Source: Gordonia zhenghanii (GTDB lineage Bacteria > Actinomycetota > Actinomycetes > Mycobacteriales > Mycobacteriaceae). From it: a DNA stretch of 64,000 nucleotides. The first letter of the stretch is position 1, and the number at the start of each line of letters is the position of its first letter. Both the position numbers and the translations under genes were made by a program. Below are positions 25,993 to 34,137 of the stretch, piece by piece. Below the pieces are notes generated by a model. That model did not search any database. It saw nothing but the letters and a program-made list of their open reading frames with translations, and was not told the DNA's origin. Where the stretch lies: assembly GCF_021738965.1 (NCBI RefSeq), contig NZ_JAKKOQ010000014.1, positions 1 to 64,000 on the forward strand. Reading direction: 5' to 3'.

Positions 25993-26754
25993 ATGGACGT
26001 CACCGGCTCCGCCGTCATCGTCACCGGCGCCGCCTCCGGGCTCGGCGCCGCCACCGCCAAGCGTTTCGCCGCCGACGGCGCGACCGTCTTCGGCATCGAT
26101 CTGCAGCCCTCCATCGACAAGGCCGAGAAGGTCGACGGCGTCCAGCTCGTCGCCGCCGACGTGACCAGCGAGACCGAGGTGCAGGCCGTCATCGACACGA
26201 TCGTCGAAGCGGGCATCCCGCTGCGCGTGACGGTCAACTGCGCGGGCGTCGGCTGGGCCTCCCGCATCCTCGGCAAGGAGGGGCCGCACGATCTGGACCT
26301 GTTCCGCAAGGTCATCGAGATCAATCTGGTCGGCACGTTCAATGTGATGCGTCTGGCCGCCAACCGCATGCAGGCCGAGAGCGTCGTCAACGACGACAAT
26401 GCCCGCGGCGTCATCATCAACACAGCGTCGGTCGCCGCCTTCGAGGGCCAGATCGGCCAGATCGCGTACACGGCGTCTAAGGGCGGCGTGCACGCCATGA
26501 CGATCTCCGCGGCACGCGACCTCGCTCGCGCAGGCGTCCGCGTCTGTACGATCGCACCGGGCACCATCAACACCCCGATGCTCGCCGGCGTCACCCCGGA
26601 GATCAAGAAGACGCTCGAGTCAGGCATCCCGTTCCCGGCCCGACTCGGCGAGCCGTCCGAGTACGCCGACCTGGCCGCACTCATCGTGGGGCACGACTAC
26701 CTCAACGGCGAGACCATCCGCATGGACGGTGCTCTACGCATGGCGCCGCGGTAG
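25993..26754 (+). CDS. SDR family 3-hydroxyacyl-CoA dehydrogenase-like protein
   Basis: 253 aa. Classical short-chain dehydrogenase. The NAD-binding TGAASGLG is at residues 12-19, NCAG in the middle, the catalytic Ser in INTASVAAFEG, and YTASK carrying Tyr and Lys. Sequence style and length fit HSD17B10/3-hydroxyacyl-CoA dehydrogenase type-2 enzymes of fatty acid or branched-chain catabolism. The ATG at 25993 follows AAAGGACTCTCAC. It stands alone between GDT1 and the convergent EspR-like gene. Confidence 0.88.
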   Translation: MDVTGSAVIVTGAASGLGAATAKRFAADGATVFGIDLQPSIDKAEKVDGVQLVAADVTSETEVQAVIDTIVEAGIPLRVTVNCAGVGWASRILGKEGPHDLDLFRKVIEINLVGTFNVMRLAANRMQAESVVNDDNARGVIINTASVAAFEGQIGQIAYTASKGGVHAMTISAARDLARAGVRVCTIAPGTINTPMLAGVTPEIKKTLESGIPFPARLGEPSEYADLAALIVGHDYLNGETIRMDGALRMAPR

Positions 26755-26784
26755 CGATCGGCTAGAAACACGCGCGAGAGTCCG

Positions 26785-27237
26785 TCAGCCTGTGGCTTCG
26801 TCGACCAGATGCAACGCCTGGTCGCCCCGGGCGGCGGGCTCTCGCCGTTTGTGCAGGACGTCGACGAGTTCGTCGACGACGGCCACCGTCTCCTTCGGGA
26901 GCCCCGCGAGTCGCTGCGCCACACGATGCACTTCCGGGTCGGCCATCGCCCGGAACTGCTCGATCTCCATCCGGCTGCGACGCTCGGTGTCGTCGGACAG
27001 GAAGTGGCGGATGTCGACGTCGAACGCCGCCGCAAGCCCCTCGACGGTCCGGAACGACGGCGATTTGGCCTTGCCCGACCGCAATTGACTCAGATACGAC
27101 TCGCCGATCCGATATCCGCGGTCCGCGGCCCGCTGCGCAATGGTCTTCGCGCTGTACGGTCGCCCGTCCTGCCCCGGAAGACTCCGGAACAACTCGTCCA
27201 GTCGCAGGGCGAACACGCCCGCCTCCCCGTCCGACAT
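26785..27237 (-). CDS. espR: EspR-like nucleoid-associated transcriptional regulator
   Basis: 150 aa from ATG 27237, preceded by AGGAG. N-terminal helix-turn-helix with ESYLSQLRSGKAKSPSFRTV, close to the SAPYLSQLRSG pattern of M. tuberculosis EspR (Rv3849, 132 aa). A helical C-terminal dimerisation part (ADPEVHRVAQRLAGLPKETV) also mirrors EspR. Position next to the DUF6474 gene matches Rv3849-Rv3850. EspR binds many sites, including the ESX-1 espACD promoter; no ESX genes are in this window, so the regulon here is unknown. An 18-20 residue C-terminal extension is specific. Confidence 0.82.
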   Translation of the reverse strand: MSDGEAGVFALRLDELFRSLPGQDGRPYSAKTIAQRAADRGYRIGESYLSQLRSGKAKSPSFRTVEGLAAAFDVDIRHFLSDDTERRSRMEIEQFRAMADPEVHRVAQRLAGLPKETVAVVDELVDVLHKRREPAARGDQALHLVDEATG

Positions 27238-27343
27238 ACTCTCCTCGCCCCTTCTCACGCCCCCCGGCCACCAGCCGTCTCCGACTCAGTCGCAGACATT
27301 CAATACCCATGGCAAGCGGTTTGGCAATTCGCGGGCGAACATT

Positions 27344-28996
27344 TCAGTCCGGCAGGAGGTCCACGCTTCGCGGGAGGTCGAGGACCGCATCGGACGATAT
27401 CCATTCGCGGAGGACCTTGGTGGCGCGAACATCGTCCTCGTTGTAGACCAGGAGTCGGTCGCGCTGCGACAGGTCCTGTGGCGCGCCGTCGAGGGCCACC
27501 GCCGCCGCATACCATTCCATCGACGCCTCACCGCTCGCCTCGTCGTCGCGCCAGTTGAATCCGGCGACCGGGGCGATCCGTTTGAGTCCCTTGCCTCGTG
27601 GGCAGACGAAGTTCCGTCCGACCGCCTCGAAGACGTCGACCCACTCCGAGGAGGCGATGAAGGCGTCGATCTCGGCCCGCGGGGGCACTCCGGGGACCAC
27701 CCCGTGGAAACGGTCGGCGCTGCCCCGCAGCCATCGGTTCTCGGCCTGCTGCGAATAGCAGTAGGCGGCGAAGGTCTTGCCCGCGGCGTGCGCAGCGTCG
27801 CGCTCGGCGCACAGCCACGTCCAGAACTCGGCGAACGATCGGCCCTCGTCGAGCGTCGGCAGCGGATCCCAGGTCACGAAGGCGCGATACCGCACCTCGC
27901 GGCCGGGGTCGGTGGTGTCGGTCAGGAGGGTGCCCCACATGTAGGCGCCGCGCTCGGAGTAGCTCTCCATGTCCACGTCCACTTCGACGGCGGCCCGCCG
28001 AACGGACGGGCGGTCGCCGCGCCGCGCCAACGGAATTCCGTCCACCCAGCACCGCGCCGACACGACGGCGTCGGCGAACGAGACCGCGCCCGGCCAATCG
28101 GCCGGCGGATCGCCGCGATGGGTCGCCAGGTCGTCGACGGTCTCGATGCGCGCTTCCTGCAGGACCAGCGACTGGCTGCCGCCGACGACGAGGCTCACGT
28201 CACGCCGCTCGGTCAGTTCGGCCTCGCACCGGGGCCACCAGTGGCAGCTGCGGCATTCGGCGACGCGCCGCGGGCCGGTCCGGACCGCTCCGTCGACCAC
28301 CGCGCGCCGCCGCTCGAACACGTCGGCGTACCCGTCCAACGCGGTGGTCAGCGGCACCACGACGATGCAGTCGGCGTCCAGTCCGATCAGTCCGCCCCAG
28401 CGCTCCCGGCCCCCCGAACCCGTTACCGCCGCGCTCCAGCCCAGGTCGTCGAGCATCGCCGTGAGGTGCGTCAGCCGCAGCACGTCGCGTCGTTGGGAAC
28501 GGAACGACCGAGTCGCATCGGCCTCGGGCAACCAACCCCACAACGGGCTGGTCAGCAGGGTCGGCGGGGGCGCGTCGGCCGGCCGGTCCGAGCTGGTGGG
28601 CGTGGTGACCCGGTGATTGACGATGACCACTGGCAGATATCCGCCGTCGTGCCGGACGAGCGCTTCGGCGTGTCCGCGCCGACCACGCTCGACATCGGTC
28701 GGCAACGTCGCACGGAAGATCCACGTCGCCCCCGATTCGACGGCGCGGCGGGTCTGCTCGACCCGCTCACGGTGCGGGCCGTCGTCGACGGTCACGACGG
28801 TGCCCGCCGGTTGCGCACTCTGCAGTCCGTGCAGAGTCGCGATCACCGAGGCCCGGTGCGACTGGGCCGCGTCGATACGACGACGGGCCTCCGGAGACAC
28901 ATCAGAGGCCGCCGGATCACCGCGCTCGGCGAAGTCGAGAGCCAGCCGATGTTCACATCCGCTGAGGTTCCGTGCCCCCAGGACCGCAGGACTCAC
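27344..28996 (-). CDS. TM0106 family RecB-like putative nuclease
   Basis: 550 aa from GTG 28996, preceded by GGGGGAG at good spacing. The N-terminal RecB-type nuclease-like region includes WGGLIGLDADCIVV and a Cys cluster CRSCHWWPRCE that could hold a metal or Fe-S cluster. The C-terminal RNase H-like part has VEVDVDMES, YCYSQQAENRW and YNEDDVRATKVLREW. The DME...D...EDD acidic set fits a two-metal nuclease. A longer GTG start at 29041 is possible but lacks conservation. The biological role is unknown. Confidence 0.85.
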   Translation of the reverse strand: MSPAVLGARNLSGCEHRLALDFAERGDPAASDVSPEARRRIDAAQSHRASVIATLHGLQSAQPAGTVVTVDDGPHRERVEQTRRAVESGATWIFRATLPTDVERGRRGHAEALVRHDGGYLPVVIVNHRVTTPTSSDRPADAPPPTLLTSPLWGWLPEADATRSFRSQRRDVLRLTHLTAMLDDLGWSAAVTGSGGRERWGGLIGLDADCIVVVPLTTALDGYADVFERRRAVVDGAVRTGPRRVAECRSCHWWPRCEAELTERRDVSLVVGGSQSLVLQEARIETVDDLATHRGDPPADWPGAVSFADAVVSARCWVDGIPLARRGDRPSVRRAAVEVDVDMESYSERGAYMWGTLLTDTTDPGREVRYRAFVTWDPLPTLDEGRSFAEFWTWLCAERDAAHAAGKTFAAYCYSQQAENRWLRGSADRFHGVVPGVPPRAEIDAFIASSEWVDVFEAVGRNFVCPRGKGLKRIAPVAGFNWRDDEASGEASMEWYAAAVALDGAPQDLSQRDRLLVYNEDDVRATKVLREWISSDAVLDLPRSVDLLPD

Positions 28997-29132
28997 GTGC
29001 GGCTCCCCCACTTCATTTCGTCGACTCGAACGTCGGCCCACACCGGACCGCGTGATTCACTACCCCACGAGACTATGCAAAGCTGGAGACAGCCATTCGC
29101 AGGTGTCGATATTCCGACGGAGAGGTTGGAGC

Positions 29133-29849
29133 ATGGGACTGCTCTCTTCGGTGCGCTCGAAGCGTACTGATCGCAAGGCGGGCAAAGCGATCCGCAAGGC
29201 TGAGGAGAAGGCGATCAAGTACCGCGCCAAAGCCAAGGCCAAGGCCGAGACCGCTCTGGACCGCAAGAAGCATAAGCAGAAGCTGCAGACCGAGAACAAA
29301 TTCCACAAGCGCGCGCAGAAGACCGAGCGCAAGACGGCGAAGACTTCGGCCAAGGCGCAGAGCAAAGTCGCGGCCTCCGAAGCCAAGGTCGTCGCCGAGA
29401 AGGCGAAGGCCGACGCGGAGAAGGCCCTGTTCACGCCGACCAAGGTGAAGCGGTACCTCACGGTCGGTCGGATGGCTGCACCCGTCCTCGTCCCGATCGC
29501 CTACCGCGGCGCGGTGGCTGCCAGAGCGCAGCTCACCGAGGTCCAGGCGCGACGCGCAGGAGTCCCGGCCAAGGTGCTGACCCAGTACGGCGGCCCCAGC
29601 GCCACGTTGCGCGCCCGTATCGCCACCACGCGGGAATCCGCGGCCAAGGTCGCGGCACACGAGCAGACCGCCGAGGGCAAGACCTTCGTCGACGCGATGA
29701 CCGATCGGTTGACCAACCTCGAGGTCGCCGCCGATGCGGCCGACGCGATGCCTCCGTCGCAGCGCAAGTCGGCGCAGCACGCGATCGACAACGAGCTGGC
29801 CGCGATCGACAACGATCTGCTTGCTCGGTTGAACGTGCACGTCAGCTGA
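29133..29849 (+). CDS. DUF6474 family protein (Rv3850-like), basic coiled-coil N-terminus
   Basis: 238 aa. Residues 1-115 are a long, very Lys/Ala/Glu-rich helix likely to form a coiled coil (for example KAKAKAETALDRKKHKQKLQ). A more globular region follows with VGRMAAPVLVPIAYRGAVAA, a possible membrane-facing hydrophobic segment, and an acidic helical C-terminus. ATG 29133 follows AGAGGTTGGAGC. Synteny with espR identifies it as the Rv3850 equivalent. The function is unknown. Confidence 0.85.
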   Translation: MGLLSSVRSKRTDRKAGKAIRKAEEKAIKYRAKAKAKAETALDRKKHKQKLQTENKFHKRAQKTERKTAKTSAKAQSKVAASEAKVVAEKAKADAEKALFTPTKVKRYLTVGRMAAPVLVPIAYRGAVAARAQLTEVQARRAGVPAKVLTQYGGPSATLRARIATTRESAAKVAAHEQTAEGKTFVDAMTDRLTNLEVAADAADAMPPSQRKSAQHAIDNELAAIDNDLLARLNVHVS

Positions 29850-29876
29850 CCGTCACCTCCCACCTACGACGTCGAC

Positions 29877-29930
29877 AGCGACCTCAGACTCCCCGCTGAC
29901 CGGGGACCCTGAGGTCGCTGCGTTCGTTTT
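29877..29930 (+). terminator. Rho-independent terminator after the DUF6474 gene
   Basis: An 11-bp stem AGCGACCTCAG (29877-29887) pairs with CTGAGGTCGCT (29909-29919), with an inner CCCCG/CGGGG pairing and a following GCGTTCGTTTT. It lies 27 bp after the stop. Confidence 0.85.
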
Positions 29931-29980
29931 CGTCGCGTCGAGTCGCGCGTCCGCAACGTCTGTGTGATTAGCTAGACCCC

Positions 29981-30694
29981 ATGGTGAAGCGTCTCCTGGT
30001 TCTGGTGTCCGGTGTGGTCGTCGCTCTCAGCGGGGTACTGGCGTTACAAGCGCCGACCGCGTCCGCCGCCTCGAAGTGCGCGGACGTCCACGTACTGTTC
30101 GCACGCGGCACCGCCGAGACCGCTCCGCCGCTCGGCGTGACCGGGATCGCGTTCGAGAACTCTTTGCGCAACCGCATCAAGGGCGAGTCCATCCGCGTCG
30201 AGCCGGTGCATTATTCCGCGAGCAGCGACTTCAGCAACAAGTTGGAGTTCGCCGAGACCTTCGTCGACGGCGTGAAGACGACGCAGAGCCGCGTGCGGCA
30301 GATCGCGACGGCGTGCCCGAAGACCGACATCGTCATCGGCGGCTACTCACAGGGCGGTGCACTCGCCGCGTACACGGTCGCCGACTCGTACGACATCCCC
30401 GCCGATTACGCGCGGTACCGCCAGTACGCACCGAAGCCGATGTCCGCCGACCTCGCCGACCACGTCGCGGCCGTCGTCCTGATCGCCCCGCCGTCGGCAC
30501 GCTTCCTGAAGGACGCCGGTGCACCGACGATGCGCGTCGGCAAGGCCTACCAGGGTAAGACGGTCCGCTACTGCGCCCAGGGCGACAACATCTGCAACGG
30601 TGCTCCCCTGGCCGGCCCGAACGCCGTGCACCTGTTGTACCCGGTGAACGGAACCACCGATCGCGCAGCCGCGTACGTCGCACGCCGCGTGTGA
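29981..30694 (+). CDS. Secreted cutinase family esterase
   Basis: 237 aa. A signal peptide of about 30 residues (MVKRLLVLVSGVVVALSGVL, cleavage near TASAA-SK) is followed by the cutinase fold. Catalytic Ser123 lies in GYSQGG, with Asp202 in CAQGDNIC and His217 in GPNAVHLLY. Disulfide Cys pairs 33/112 and 198/205 fit the family. Mycobacterial cutinase-like proteins hydrolyse lipids and esters outside the cell. ATG 29981 is the only sensible start. Confidence 0.93.
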   Translation: MVKRLLVLVSGVVVALSGVLALQAPTASAASKCADVHVLFARGTAETAPPLGVTGIAFENSLRNRIKGESIRVEPVHYSASSDFSNKLEFAETFVDGVKTTQSRVRQIATACPKTDIVIGGYSQGGALAAYTVADSYDIPADYARYRQYAPKPMSADLADHVAAVVLIAPPSARFLKDAGAPTMRVGKAYQGKTVRYCAQGDNICNGAPLAGPNAVHLLYPVNGTTDRAAAYVARRV

Positions 30695-30805
30695 CCCTCG
30701 TAGAGGTCGTAGTTCGAACGGGCTAACGAACAGTCGGCTAGTGGCGACAGTCACAGTAGACCGGATTCGTAGACCTCGGTGCGGGAGACCGTGCCACTCA
30801 CGCTG

Positions 30806-31357
30806 ATGACACACTTCACTCGCACACGCACCCTGATCGCAGCTGCAGGCGTCGCCGTCGCAGCCGCCGCTGGCACCATCACCGCGACGGCACCCGCCGC
30901 GGACGCCGCTCCCCCGCTGACCAACGCGTTGAGCTTCCACATCCCGGCGATCGGCGGACTGGAGCTGCCACCGCCCGCCGTGCCGGGCGGCTCGTTCCAG
31001 AGGACGACGGTCACCGCCCGACCGGGGATGCGACCGATGATCTTTCCGCCCGCGCCCGCGACCGTGCAGTTCACAGCCGAGCACATCGCGCCGTACCACT
31101 ACGAGTACCCCAACCGGTTCGTCACGGTGGACTGGCGCAACCTGCGGAACGGCAAGACCGGGCACCTCGACCTCCGCTACTGGGAGAAGGGTCCGACCAC
31201 GACCGGATACCCCGTGTCGTTGCCGACGTCCGGCATCGCTCCGACCGGTTCGGGCCCCGTCGTCGCGACCGTGACGGTGAAGCGGTTGCGCTACCAAGGA
31301 CCGCCAGCCGTGATCAGTCTGATCCCCGGCGTGGCGGCCCTGAATGTGCCCAACTAG
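30806..31357 (+). CDS. Secreted protein of unknown function
   Basis: 183 aa from ATG 30806 (in-frame GTG codons at 30779 and 30791 exist). A signal peptide (TRTRTLIAAAGVAVAAAAGT, cleavage near APAADA-AP) is followed by a mature domain of about 150 residues rich in Pro and beta-type sequence: VTVDWRNLRNGKTGHLDLRY is the best-defined segment. It has no Cys and no catalytic motif. I do not recognise the family. The terminal codons and the stop lie in an 18-bp tandem repeat. Confidence 0.75.
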   Translation: MTHFTRTRTLIAAAGVAVAAAAGTITATAPAADAAPPLTNALSFHIPAIGGLELPPPAVPGGSFQRTTVTARPGMRPMIFPPAPATVQFTAEHIAPYHYEYPNRFVTVDWRNLRNGKTGHLDLRYWEKGPTTTGYPVSLPTSGIAPTGSGPVVATVTVKRLRYQGPPAVISLIPGVAALNVPN

Positions 31358-31397
31358 CTGGATGTGCCTAACTAGCTGGACGTGCCCAACTAGCTGG
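31344..31397 (+). repeat. 18-bp tandem repeat (three units) spanning and copying a stop codon
   Basis: The unit ATGTGCCCAACTAGCTGG at 31344 repeats at 31362 and 31380 with single changes. The gene stop TAG (31355-31357) is copied in frame at 31373-31375 and 31391-31393. Each unit has CTAG, giving stops on both strands. It lies between convergent genes, like the repeats at 8749 and 18226. Confidence 0.9.
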
Positions 31398-31402
31398 AGC
31401 CG

Positions 31403-32950
31403 CTACCGACCCGGCAAGTACTTGAGTGACTTGATGATGGTCGGCGTGAGCTTCAGGTAGAGGCTCTGCGGGATGCCCTTGATGCCGTCGAGGCCGACGA
31501 CGCGCTGGGTGGCGATGGTCTGCGGTTCCGTGTACTTGAGGAGACCTTCGGCGCCGTGGCGTCGGCCGACGCCGGAGATGCCCATGCCGCCCATCGGCGC
31601 GGCCGTCGAACCCCACGCCGCGGCGTAGCCCTCGTTGATGTTGACGGTGCCAGCATGCAGGCGTTCGGCGATCTTCTGCGCCTGCCCGGTACTGCCCGCG
31701 AAGACGCTCGCGTTGAGGCCGTACTCGGTGTCGTTGGCGCGCTCGATCGCCTCGTCGACGGAGTCGACCGGGTAGATCGACACGAGCGGACCGAACGTCT
31801 CGTCGCCGAAGCACGTCATCTCGCCGGTCACGTCGGTGAGCACGGTCGGCTCGAAGAAGAACGGGCCGAGGTCGGCGCGTTTACGGCCGCCGGCGAGGAC
31901 CTTCGCGCCCTTGCCGACCGCGTCGTCGACGTGCGCCTGCACGGTCTCGACCTGTTGCGCGGAGGCGAGCGAGCCCATATCCGCCGTGAAGTCGTACGAC
32001 GACGACAGCGTCATGTCCGTGACGTGCTGGGCGAAGCGTCGGCTGAACTCGTCGGCGATAGAGCGCTCAACGTAGATCCGCTCGATCGAGATGCACAGCT
32101 GACCCGAGTTCGAGAAGCAGGCGCGGGCGGCGCCGGACACCGCGTCGTCGATGTTCACGCCGTCGGTGACGATCATCGGGTTCTTGCCGCCGAGCTCGGC
32201 GGAGAATCCGATCAGTCGTTTACCGGCCTGCGCCGCGAGCGTCGCGCCCGTCGTCGACGACCCGGTGAACATGACGTAATCGGTGGTGGCGACGATCGCC
32301 TGTCCGACGACCGAACCGGGGCCTGGAACGACGGCGAAGAGTTCGCGCGGCAGGCCGGCCTTGTAGAGGAGTTCGGCGAGCGCCAGCGCACAGTACGGGG
32401 TGTTGCTGTCGGGCTTGATGACGACGGCGTTGCCGGCGATGAGCGCGGCCACCGCGTCCGACACGGCGAGAGTCAGCGGGTAGTTCCACGGGCTGATGAC
32501 GCCGACCACGCCTTTGGGCTGGTAGCGGACGCGTGCGTGCGTCGCGCCCGGCAGCATGCCCTGCACGGTGTGCTCGGCGAGCATGCCCGGCCCCTGCTGT
32601 GAGTAGTAGCGCGCGGTCATCGCGACGTCGATGACCTCTTCCTGCGCGTAGATGCGGGCCTTGCCCGTCTCGGCCTGCGCGATGTCCATCAGGTCGTCGG
32701 CCGCTCCGTGGACGACCTCGGCGAACGCGGCGATCACCTTGGCGCGCTGCGCCGGGGTGCGGGCCGCCCAATCGACCTGTGCGGTGCGGGCTCGGGCGAC
32801 GGCGCGCTCGAGGTCGTCCGCAGTGGCGACGGGGACCGTCGCCATCTCGGCGCCGCTGAACGCTTCGAGGACGGGCTTGGTCGGTCGCTGCTCGTCGATC
32901 GCGGCGAGCGCGGCCAGGCGCGTGAAGTAGGCGGGCGAAGGCTTCGGCAT
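31403..32950 (-). CDS. gabD2: Succinic semialdehyde dehydrogenase (GabD2 type)
   Basis: 515 aa. NAD(P)-dependent aldehyde dehydrogenase that oxidises succinate semialdehyde to succinate. It has the VGVISPWNYPLTLAVSDAVA cofactor-binding segment, FTGSSTTG, the catalytic Glu in ELGGKNPM and the nucleophile Cys in FSNSGQLCISIER. Length and sequence match the Rv1731 (518 aa) class. ATG 32950 gives MPKPSPAYFTRL, the conserved start. It follows rraA by 40 bp on the same strand. Confidence 0.9.
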   Translation of the reverse strand: MPKPSPAYFTRLAALAAIDEQRPTKPVLEAFSGAEMATVPVATADDLERAVARARTAQVDWAARTPAQRAKVIAAFAEVVHGAADDLMDIAQAETGKARIYAQEEVIDVAMTARYYSQQGPGMLAEHTVQGMLPGATHARVRYQPKGVVGVISPWNYPLTLAVSDAVAALIAGNAVVIKPDSNTPYCALALAELLYKAGLPRELFAVVPGPGSVVGQAIVATTDYVMFTGSSTTGATLAAQAGKRLIGFSAELGGKNPMIVTDGVNIDDAVSGAARACFSNSGQLCISIERIYVERSIADEFSRRFAQHVTDMTLSSSYDFTADMGSLASAQQVETVQAHVDDAVGKGAKVLAGGRKRADLGPFFFEPTVLTDVTGEMTCFGDETFGPLVSIYPVDSVDEAIERANDTEYGLNASVFAGSTGQAQKIAERLHAGTVNINEGYAAAWGSTAAPMGGMGISGVGRRHGAEGLLKYTEPQTIATQRVVGLDGIKGIPQSLYLKLTPTIIKSLKYLPGR

Positions 32951-32990
32951 GTGAACTCCTGGGACGGGTGTGGGCGATCGGTCGGGTGGG

Positions 32991-33479
32991 TCAGGCGGAC
33001 GGGGCGACGAGAACGATGCCGTCGTCGTCGGAGTAGGCGATGTCGCCCGGCGTGAACGTGACGCCGCCGAGCTCGACGGGGACGTCGCGGTCACCCGCAC
33101 CCGTCTTCGACGACTTACGCGGGTTGGTGCCCAGAGCCTTGACGCCGATCGTCATGTCGCCGATGGCCTTGGCGTCGCGGATCGCTCCGTTGGCGATGAT
33201 CCCGACCCAGCCGTTGGAGCGGCCAAGTTCGGCGATGATGTCACCGACGAGCGCGGTGTGCACCGATGCGTCTCCGTCGATCACGAGGACGCCGCCCTCA
33301 TTCGGCTCGGAGAGGATCGATTTGAGGAGGGCGTTGTCCTGGAAGCAGCGGACGGTCGTCACCGTGCCGACGAACTCTCGGTTGCCGCCGTACTGGGCGA
33401 ACTGGGTATCGCAACTGCGGACGTCGGCGCCGATCTCGTCGACGAGGTCTGCAGTCGGAGTGAAGGTCAGCGAGGTCAT
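32991..33479 (-). CDS. rraA: RraA-like protein (4-hydroxy-4-methyl-2-oxoglutarate aldolase / RNase E regulator family)
   Basis: 162 aa. RraA family, M. tuberculosis Rv3853 (once called menG). It has the trimeric-fold landmarks [12 protein letters not shown] (Arg-Asp of the aldolase site), [19 protein letters not shown] and [15 protein letters not shown]. Members either bind RNase E or act as class II HMG aldolases; sequence alone does not decide. It is the first gene of the rraA-gabD2 pair. Confidence 0.9.
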   Translation of the reverse strand: MTSLTFTPTADLVDEIGADVRSCDTQFAQYGGNREFVGTVTTVRCFQDNALLKSILSEPNEGGVLVIDGDASVHTALVGDIIAELGRSNGWVGIIANGAIRDAKAIGDMTIGVKALGTNPRKSSKTGAGDRDVPVELGGVTFTPGDIAYSDDDGIVLVAPSA

Positions 33480-33511
33480 GGGCCCAGTCTAAGCCGTCAA
33501 CCTACCGCAGA

Positions 33512-33526
33512 GTAACCCCCGGTTAC
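33512..33526. promoter_or_regulatory. Palindromic operator-like site upstream of rraA
   Basis: GTAACC-CCC-GGTTAC is a perfect 6-bp dyad with a 3-bp spacer, 33 bp upstream of the rraA start. Its position fits a repressor site overlapping the promoter. The cognate regulator is unknown. Confidence 0.4.
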
Positions 33527-33599
33527 GGGTATCGAGTCGACCCTGTCCCGGCAGCCGCCAGCGTACCTATAGCGACGCCGTCCGCGACACGATGGGACA

Positions 33600-33821
33600 A
33601 TGGCCGGTGTGGACGACATCGAGATCCGGGACGATTCCATCCGACTGGGCCAGTTCTTGAAACTGGCGAACCTGATCGAGACGGGCGCAGACGCGAAGAT
33701 AGTCGTCGGCGACGGGCTCGTCGAGGTGAACGGCGAGACCGAGACTCGACGCGGGCGTCAGTTGACGGGCGGCGACGTCGTGGAGGTCGGTGGGATCAGC
33801 GTGCGAGTCGTAGTTCGCTGA
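33600..33821 (+). CDS. RNA-binding S4 domain protein (YbcJ/YaaA type)
   Basis: 73 aa. A single S4 fold: IRLGQFLKLANLIETGADAK, then VVGDGLVEVNGETETRRGRQ and GDVVEVGG. Small stand-alone S4 proteins bind structured RNA; the target is unknown. ATG 33600 is used and GTG 33609 is possible. Its last 26 bp overlap a small ORF on the other strand. Confidence 0.9.
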   Translation: MAGVDDIEIRDDSIRLGQFLKLANLIETGADAKIVVGDGLVEVNGETETRRGRQLTGGDVVEVGGISVRVVVR

Positions 33822-33945
33822 GCTCGGCCGTGGTGGCCAGCCGCTCCCGCTGCTCGGCGAGCGCCACCGGCGTGCGGCGTCGTCCTGAGAACAGGCGGAC
33901 GAGGCTCACGATCGACTTACGACGTCGCTGATTTCCTGGCTGCAT
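33796..33945 (-). CDS. Small basic protein candidate (49 aa)
   Basis: A 50-codon frame from ATG 33945 to TGA 33796, preceded by GGGGAGGGGACCAACC, a very strong ribosome binding site at 7-nt spacing. The product begins MQPGNQRRRKSIVSLVRLFS and ends in a charged amphipathic stretch (residues 29-48, ALAEQRERLATTAELSELRL). The N-terminal half is strongly basic. No family was recognised. It occupies the otherwise empty gap 33822-34137 and overlaps the end of the S4 gene by 26 bp. Confidence 0.55.
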   Translation of the reverse strand: MQPGNQRRRKSIVSLVRLFSGRRRTPVALAEQRERLATTAELSELRLAR

Positions 33946-34081
33946 GGTTGGTCCCCTCCCCGAGACTTACTTGATGTCTCACATGATCATCGTCGGATAG
34001 ACGCCGAATCGTTACCCCACACGCCGAGAAAGAGGGTCATTTCACAGTCCGTACCGACTAGTGACGATTTCTGCGCGCCGG

Positions 34082-34109
34082 GTGACACGCGTTACCGTGA
34101 ACGTGTCAC
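34082..34109. promoter_or_regulatory. Inverted repeat upstream of the ABC exporter operon
   Basis: GTGACACG (34082-34089) and CGTGTCAC (34102-34109) form a perfect 8-bp dyad with a 12-bp spacer, 29 bp before the ATP-binding gene. It is a likely operator or promoter-proximal site. No regulator gene is adjacent. Confidence 0.4.
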
Positions 34110-34137
34110 ATAGACCACAACGAGAGAGCCCTCGCAC

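Noticed and set aside
27140..29170. 676-codon plus-strand frame across the nuclease gene
   Set aside because: Shadow of the RecB-like nuclease; the true DUF6474 gene starts at 29133 in another frame.
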